Shown here one piece after another: positions 60,401 through 64,000 of a stretch of 64,000 nucleotides of DNA. Source of the stretch: Zerene cesonia (taxonomy: Eukaryota > Arthropoda > Insecta > Lepidoptera > Pieridae); the NCBI RefSeq assembly GCF_012273895.1, contig NC_052113.1:682001-746000 (forward strand), given 5' to 3'. The notes beneath the pieces were generated by a model. That model worked only from the letters and a program-made list of their open reading frames with translations. It did not search any database and was not told the origin of the DNA. A program made the position numbers and the translations under genes. Every line of letters starts with the position of its first letter. The stretch's first letter is position 1.

Positions 60401-62804
60401 CAAACAATTTAAAATAATAATATCCTCATTCTGTCCTTATATAACACGCTGTATAACATGATATTGAAAGTTTGACAATCACAAGTGCTTGTGAGGTCGC
60501 CTTACGCTACGATAAGATTTATATAATAAATGTTATTCGCAATAGATGGCATATGACGCGTCACGTGACGTATATTCGGGAAGTGGAAGATTGAGTTGAT
60601 CTTATGCATATTATAAAATTTGAACTTAGCATTCAATGTCGTATTTGATATGTGAATTAAATAATACATTGCGCTTTCGTTTCTTGTTATAAAATGCTTA
60701 ATATATGGGTCGAATGAGTACTCTCCTTTTTTGAAGTCAATTGAAAACTCATATTTGCATGTATCTTTACTACAAAGAAGGTCACTGACCTCTCTGGGAA
60801 GGAGGTGCACATTGTTAAATTACGTCCATTAAATAAACAAACGAATATTACTAAATTATTCCCAATGTCATCTTATCTCGGACCAAGCAAATCTTGTTAT
60901 ATGGAAATGAACCACCTGTTAATTACTGTAATAAATATGTTAATTGGAATAAATCGTTCTATAGTAAACGAACATTACTCTTATCTTTTAACATTTTACT
61001 AAATCCCACTTTTCAAACGCAACTGTCATGGTCAATTACCAAAACACTATAGAATTATTAACTTTCCCCGCGGCTACGCTCGCGTTAAATTCGGAGTAGT
61101 TTCCTAGATGTTCTACATATAAGCCTTCCTCTTAAACCACTCTATTCAAAAAACCCTATCAAAATCCCTTGTGTAGTTTTAAAGATCTAAGCATACATAC
61201 ACATAGGGACAGACGCGGGAAACGATTTTGCTTTATACTATGCAGTGGTTAGACTTTCTCCCTTATTTTATATTATTCTATAACCATTTTCTACAAAAAT
61301 TAGTAACGACATCCCTGAAGGAACTACTCCAAATTCTATAATAGGACTAAACTATCTATAATAAACTATTTCCTATTAAACCCAAAAACAATCACCTTAA
61401 ACTGTTGAACACACGGAGTTTTTTAACAGTTTAAAAAACACCCGAGTCAGACCTCCCTTTGTAACGTCGGTTAGCATGAAACAGCAACGATTGCTACAGA
61501 GATTGGTCTCTAATACAAGAATTACGACGTGCACTTTAAAAATGTTCAATTTCCTTTACAGACGGATTCCGCTGAATGGAGAAAATGCTTCTTCCTATCG
61601 TCTGGCGTGTATTTCTTGACAAACTTGTTCTTTATCCTGTTCGCAACATCGGAGAGACAGTCTTGGAATGATCCAGAAAACAATGAAAAATCTGGTAAGT
61701 TTTTTGTTACTGCTATAACAACAAATAGGTAAAAAAACCTCTGAATATTTCAACTGCCTCACTATCACAGTTTATGATATAGCATGATAGCATAGATAGG
61801 CAGCAAAACAGATAGACAGACGGATAGCGAAGTCTTAGTAGTAGTCATTAGCACATAAGACATACTCGCCAAAAAATATACCAAAACTCTATATAAATAA
61901 ATTGTAAGATGGAGTTTCAAAACTATATTTGAACCAGTTTTTAAATTTACCAAAATTGAATGAGACCTGGGAAATTGGTTCATTGCATTCTTTTGAAATT
62001 GGTGTATTAAAGTAGTAAAGTGGTGTATAAAGTTAATATATCTTATGATATTCACATGGGATATGTCATTATAATGCTTTTGACGTGAACTAATATCAAT
62101 ACAGTAATTATACTGTCAATTGCATTAAACATTAGGCTCGCGAGACAATAATTACTCTGTAGAATAATAATCAATAATTATGAATGCTAATACATTTTTT
62201 ACTGGGTTACTGATTATATTGGAAATTGGTATTTAAAATGAAACTATGTGAGGATAACTTTAAGTAAGTTTTAATTACATGTACACTTAATATGAAGCTT
62301 TTATAGGCGAGTGCACTTCAGCAATTGTGCTAGTTTACGCGGGGGAAGGTATCATACCCCCACAGAATATCGGGGTCAAACAGTTACTATTTTAAATTAT
62401 AGTTGACAAAGGAGTTGATATTTCGATAGTAAGCGACGAGCACCGCTGGTTGGATTTTCACATACTAGGTGTAGTTTCATGAAAATCTTAGTATTTTCTT
62501 GTGTTTGATTTTACACGAGTATTATACATTTAGTAATTAAAGACTTTTTAACGGATTTACACTTTCTCCTAGTGACCACGCTCGCTGTACAGTGTTCGAA
62601 TCGTCGGGTTAATAATATAATGTATGGATCGCGTTTTAAATCCGTTAAAAAGTCTTTAATTTCTACATGAGAATCTTGTAAGCGACAAAAGGTTATATAA
62701 ATTATCACAATGGCGCCAAAGTCAGTTTATATTTTTTTCTATGTAGATTATTAATAATAATCTTTAATTTTGTTACAGATAATAAAACGAACCGCCTTGA
62801 CTGA
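51478..62804 (+). CDS. SLC17-family MFS anion transporter, copy 4 (two expected exons missing; possible pseudogene)
   Basis: Nine exons found: 51478-51514, 52115-52236, 53370-53549, 55552-55769, 56385-56534, 57005-57137, 57710-57834, 61562-61694, 62779-62804. All are open with GT-AG sites and phases matching the other copies. They carry G-F-G-A-R-H-V-Q, TM1 R36 with N-M-S-I-A-I-V-D-M-T-D, TM2 F-Q-I-P-S-G, TM5-6, TM7 A-H-C-G-Q, TM8, TM9-10, and TM12 with T-D-S-A-E-W-R. The 139-nt TM4 exon expected in 53550-55551 is absent with no N there. Joining exon 3 to the next exon shifts frame and hits TAG at its fourth codon. The 120-nt TM11 exon is also unseen, but the 158-N gap lies in that intron and could hold it. 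With both exons the protein would be about 460 aa. The loop after TM1 is very short and has no sequon cluster. Either a recently broken gene or an assembly deletion. Confidence 0.75.
51815..52022 (-). mobile_element. non-autonomous Helitron (third family), reverse
   Basis: Begins CTAGCTTTCAGCTGGATC near the reversed CTAG end. It has 'tatcctatgtcgtttctctg', 'tgctaaatttcatctgaatc' and 'gttactttcgcatttaaaat' before ATTAGTA. Lies in copy 4 intron 1, about 90 bases before exon 2. Confidence 0.6.
53771..53870 (-). mobile_element. A-tailed SINE-like repeat (family A), diverged fragment
   Basis: 'tttttatgtgagaattggca', 'ggtgatggtgagtcgcctga' and 'agcaagcgagatgcagc'. It sits in the copy 4 intron from which the TM4 exon is missing. 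Confidence 0.5.
54410..54545 (+). mobile_element. LINE 3' end fragment
   Basis: GAGTTTCTTGCCGGCTCTTC and 'agaaactgctttccgaacc' then 'ggtgctaaaactttg'. Same family as 36375-36535, also in the intron lacking the TM4 exon. Confidence 0.6.
55326..55353. repeat. 12-bp perfect hairpin
   Basis: GGGGATGCAGAT (55326-55337), loop ACTA, ATCTGCATCCCC (55342-55353). It lies about 200 bases upstream of the next copy 4 exon. Confidence 0.8.
56205..56367 (+). mobile_element. A-tailed SINE-like repeat (family A) abutting copy 4's TM7 exon
   Basis: 'ttttcaagtcgtcaatcc', 'cttaagagcgggcagtgcac', 'acgcttaccatcaggctaac' and GCTCGCTATGACATAAAAAA. The A tail ends about 18 bases before the acceptor of exon 56385-56534. 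Confidence 0.75.
57183..57382 (+). mobile_element. non-autonomous Helitron, family 1, full length
   Basis: TCCTACTAATATTATAAATG to GTGGGCGCAGCTAG, preceded by three extra TCCTACTA-like repeats. It starts 46 bases after the copy 4 TM8 exon donor. Confidence 0.8.
58135..58312 (+). mobile_element. Helitron-like repeat, fourth family
   Basis: 'atatataaatctcgtgtcac', 'ctcctaaaccacttaaccga', 'cgcacaccatgtgcag' and a GGGCGTGCAGCTAG end. The CTAG terminus supports Helitron. Confidence 0.55.
58361..58518. other. assembly gap (158 N)
   Basis: Falls in the copy 4 intron where the 120-nt TM11 exon should be. The right flank is the beginning of a family A repeat, so the break probably reflects repeat sequence. 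Confidence 0.99.
58519..58871 (+). mobile_element. A-tailed SINE-like repeat (family A), nearly full length
   Basis: AGTCGAGCACGCTTCGGCAC, 'gcattctgctgtgtttcg', 'gacaatccatttgtagaggc', 'gggcggtggtagcgcttacc' and a long A/G-rich tail. The first few bases lie in the N gap. Confidence 0.85.
58933..59083 (-). mobile_element. tRNA-headed SINE (family D), internally deleted
   Basis: ACTCATCATCAGCTCAAAC, 'cactgctgggatacaggcct', 'cacgctggccaatt' then 'cctgcacgctcgcctggctt' and 'cgaaccctcgatttgtcga'. Confidence 0.65.
59100..61060. other. unannotated interior of copy 4's long intron
   Basis: AT-rich; searched by eye for the missing TM11 exon (N-H-I-D-[IL]-S-P-N type) and for other exons without success. 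The + frame at 59725-59970 and the - frame at 60502-60810 have no recognisable motif. Confidence 0.6.
61069..61250 (-). mobile_element. non-autonomous Helitron, family 2, reverse
   Basis: CGCGGCTACGCTCGCGTTAA, 'cctatcaaaatcccttgtg' and 'cgattttgctttatactatg' are the reversed landmarks of family 2. Confidence 0.65.
62487..62670. mobile_element. MITE with 24-bp perfect terminal inverted repeats
   Basis: Arms 62535-62558 (AAAGACTTTTTAACGGATTT core) and 62638-62661 are exact complements. The core has 'gaccacgctcgctgtacag' and 'tcgaatcgtcgggttaat'. No transposase. The best-preserved copy of the family, in the last intron of copy 4. Confidence 0.8.
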
Positions 62805-62966
62805 GCACGCTGTTATCAATGAACCTCTTTGTACCTGATTTATTAAAATATTGTATTTATTATTTGTGTAATTCTTTCATTGTCCCTTATAAAGATTTCA
62901 CAATTTTTTAAACTCATATATTAGTATTCGTTTTGCTTAGCAATGGAAGAGTACTAGTAGTAAAGA

Positions 62967-62972
62967 AATAAA
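62967..62972 (+). terminator. candidate polyadenylation signal of copy 4
   Basis: AATAAA lies 163 bases after the TGA stop. A variant ATTAAA is closer, at 62842-62847. Confidence 0.35.
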
Positions 62973-63066
62973 GAGACAATTTTTTACATTGTAAGGGGAA
63001 GTGGTGATACATATTTTATCAACAAACTCGCACATCAGTCGGGACTTAATTTATATATTAATAAAT

Positions 63067-63266
63067 AGCTACGCCCTGAGGTTTCACCCGCGCAAGTGCG
63101 TATCCCGAAGGAATATCGGAATAAAAAGTCGCCTATATGTTATTCCAGTTGTCCAGCTATCTACGTACCGAATTTTATTGCAATCGGTTCCATTAGTTTT
63201 TGCGTGAAAGAGTAACAAACACACACACATCCTTACACACTTTCGCATTTATAATATTAGTAAGAT
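63067..63266 (-). mobile_element. non-autonomous Helitron, family 1, reverse
   Basis: Starts AGCTACGCCCTGAGGTTTCA (CTAG end mutated) and closes with TTTATAATATTAGTAAGATT. Full length. Confidence 0.75.
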
Positions 63267-63382
63267 TCTGATGCACACTGTACAAAATATAAGCAATGAT
63301 GAAATGAATCAAGGATGCTTTTATGTGTTCACAAATAAAAGAAGTAAGAAAATCAAATTAAGCATACAAATTTCCCTTCCTA

Positions 63383-63582
63383 TCCTACCAATATTATACA
63401 TGCGAAAGTTTTTTGAGTATGTATGTATGTTTGTTACTCTTTCACGCAAAACCTACGGAACCTATTGCAATGAAATTTGGTATGTAGATAGCAGGACAAA
63501 TGGAATAACACTAGGCAACTTTTTATTCCGGTATTTTCGCGGGATACAGACTTACGCAGGTAAAACCGTGGGGCGCAGCTAG
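63383..63582 (+). mobile_element. non-autonomous Helitron, family 1, forward
   Basis: Starts TCCTACCAATATTATACATG and ends GTGGGGCGCAGCTAG. It forms an inverted pair with the preceding element. Confidence 0.78.
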
Positions 63583-63785
63583 TTATAAATAATATTACAA
63601 ACCTGTAAGGCTGTATGCATCTGAAGTACACTAAAATACATTTTTACATATCACCGTACGTTATCATTCAATATATTTTTATCTGTTGCGAAATATATTT
63701 TTCAGTAGAAATTTTGCTCAGTTTTGGAGAGCATTATGTGAAATGTCATTATGATGATATATTACGTAGTTGTTATTATGTCTTA

Positions 63786-63979
63786 TCACTACATAGTATA
63801 AAACAAAGTCGCTTTCTCTGTCCCTATGTCCCTATGTATGCTAAAATCTTTAAAACCCCGCAATGGATTTTAATGATATTTTTACTAGATAGAGAGATTC
63901 AAGACGAAAGTTTATAAGTACAATAACATTTTTTAAACTACTGCAAATGAACACGTGTGAAGCCGCAGGCTAAAGCTAG
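63786..63979 (+). mobile_element. non-autonomous Helitron, family 2
   Basis: TCACTACATAGTATAAAACA to GCCGCAGGCTAAAGCTAG. Its first 45 bases match the copy at 13404 almost perfectly. Confidence 0.78.
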
Positions 63980-64000
63980 TTTATTATAAATTCACTTCGA

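Noticed and set aside
60502..60810. 102-codon minus-strand ORF
   Set aside because: No motif, skewed composition, no splice context; most likely chance in AT-rich DNA.

Overview
This is a window of an AT-rich, intron-rich insect nuclear genome, almost certainly a moth or butterfly. The evidence is spliceosomal GT-AG introns and repeat families typical of Lepidoptera. These include non-autonomous Helitrons with TCCTACTAATATTATAAATG 5' ends and CTAG 3' ends, tRNA-headed SINEs, an A-tailed SINE-like family ending in CTATGACATAAAA, and LINE 3' ends with (AATA)n tails. Three runs of N (1-376, 17397-18396, 58361-58518) are assembly gaps; the middle one is exactly 1000 N.

The coding content is one tandem array on the + strand of SLC17-family (sialin / inorganic phosphate cotransporter-like) major facilitator transporters. 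In order: the last two exons of a truncated copy (469-974); copy 1 (4209-14119, 11 exons, 518 aa, divergent); copy 2 (24304-34803, 11 exons, 528 aa); copy 3 (36853-41580, 10 exons, 533 aa); and copy 4 (51478-62804). Copy 4 has nine recognisable exons but lacks two that the other copies have. I assembled exons by hand from frame, splice sites and alignment among copies. Intron phases run 1-0-0-1-0-0-1-0-0-1 in copies 1 and 2, and match in copies 3 and 4 wherever those introns exist. The array therefore arose by tandem duplication of an 11-exon gene.

Region by region: 975-4208 is repeat-poor spacer with a perfect 21-bp hairpin. 14120-24303 is a 10 kb repeat-rich spacer containing the 1000-N gap. 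34804-36852 is a 2 kb spacer holding a small GC-rich island that reads as an orphan terminal exon on the minus strand. 41581-51477 is a 10 kb spacer of SINE-like elements with a nearly perfect 287-bp tandem duplication. 62805-64000 holds three Helitrons.

Each intact copy predicts a 12-helix membrane protein that would move organic or inorganic anions using H+ or Na+ gradients; substrates cannot be read from sequence. Copies 2 and 3 keep the family's conserved TM4 Arg and His, and both have long glycosylation-rich loops after TM1. Copy 1 has Gln at both TM4 positions. Copy 4 lacks the TM4 exon with no gap in that intron, and its TM11 exon may lie in the 158-N gap. No operon, CRISPR, virus or true RNA gene was found.
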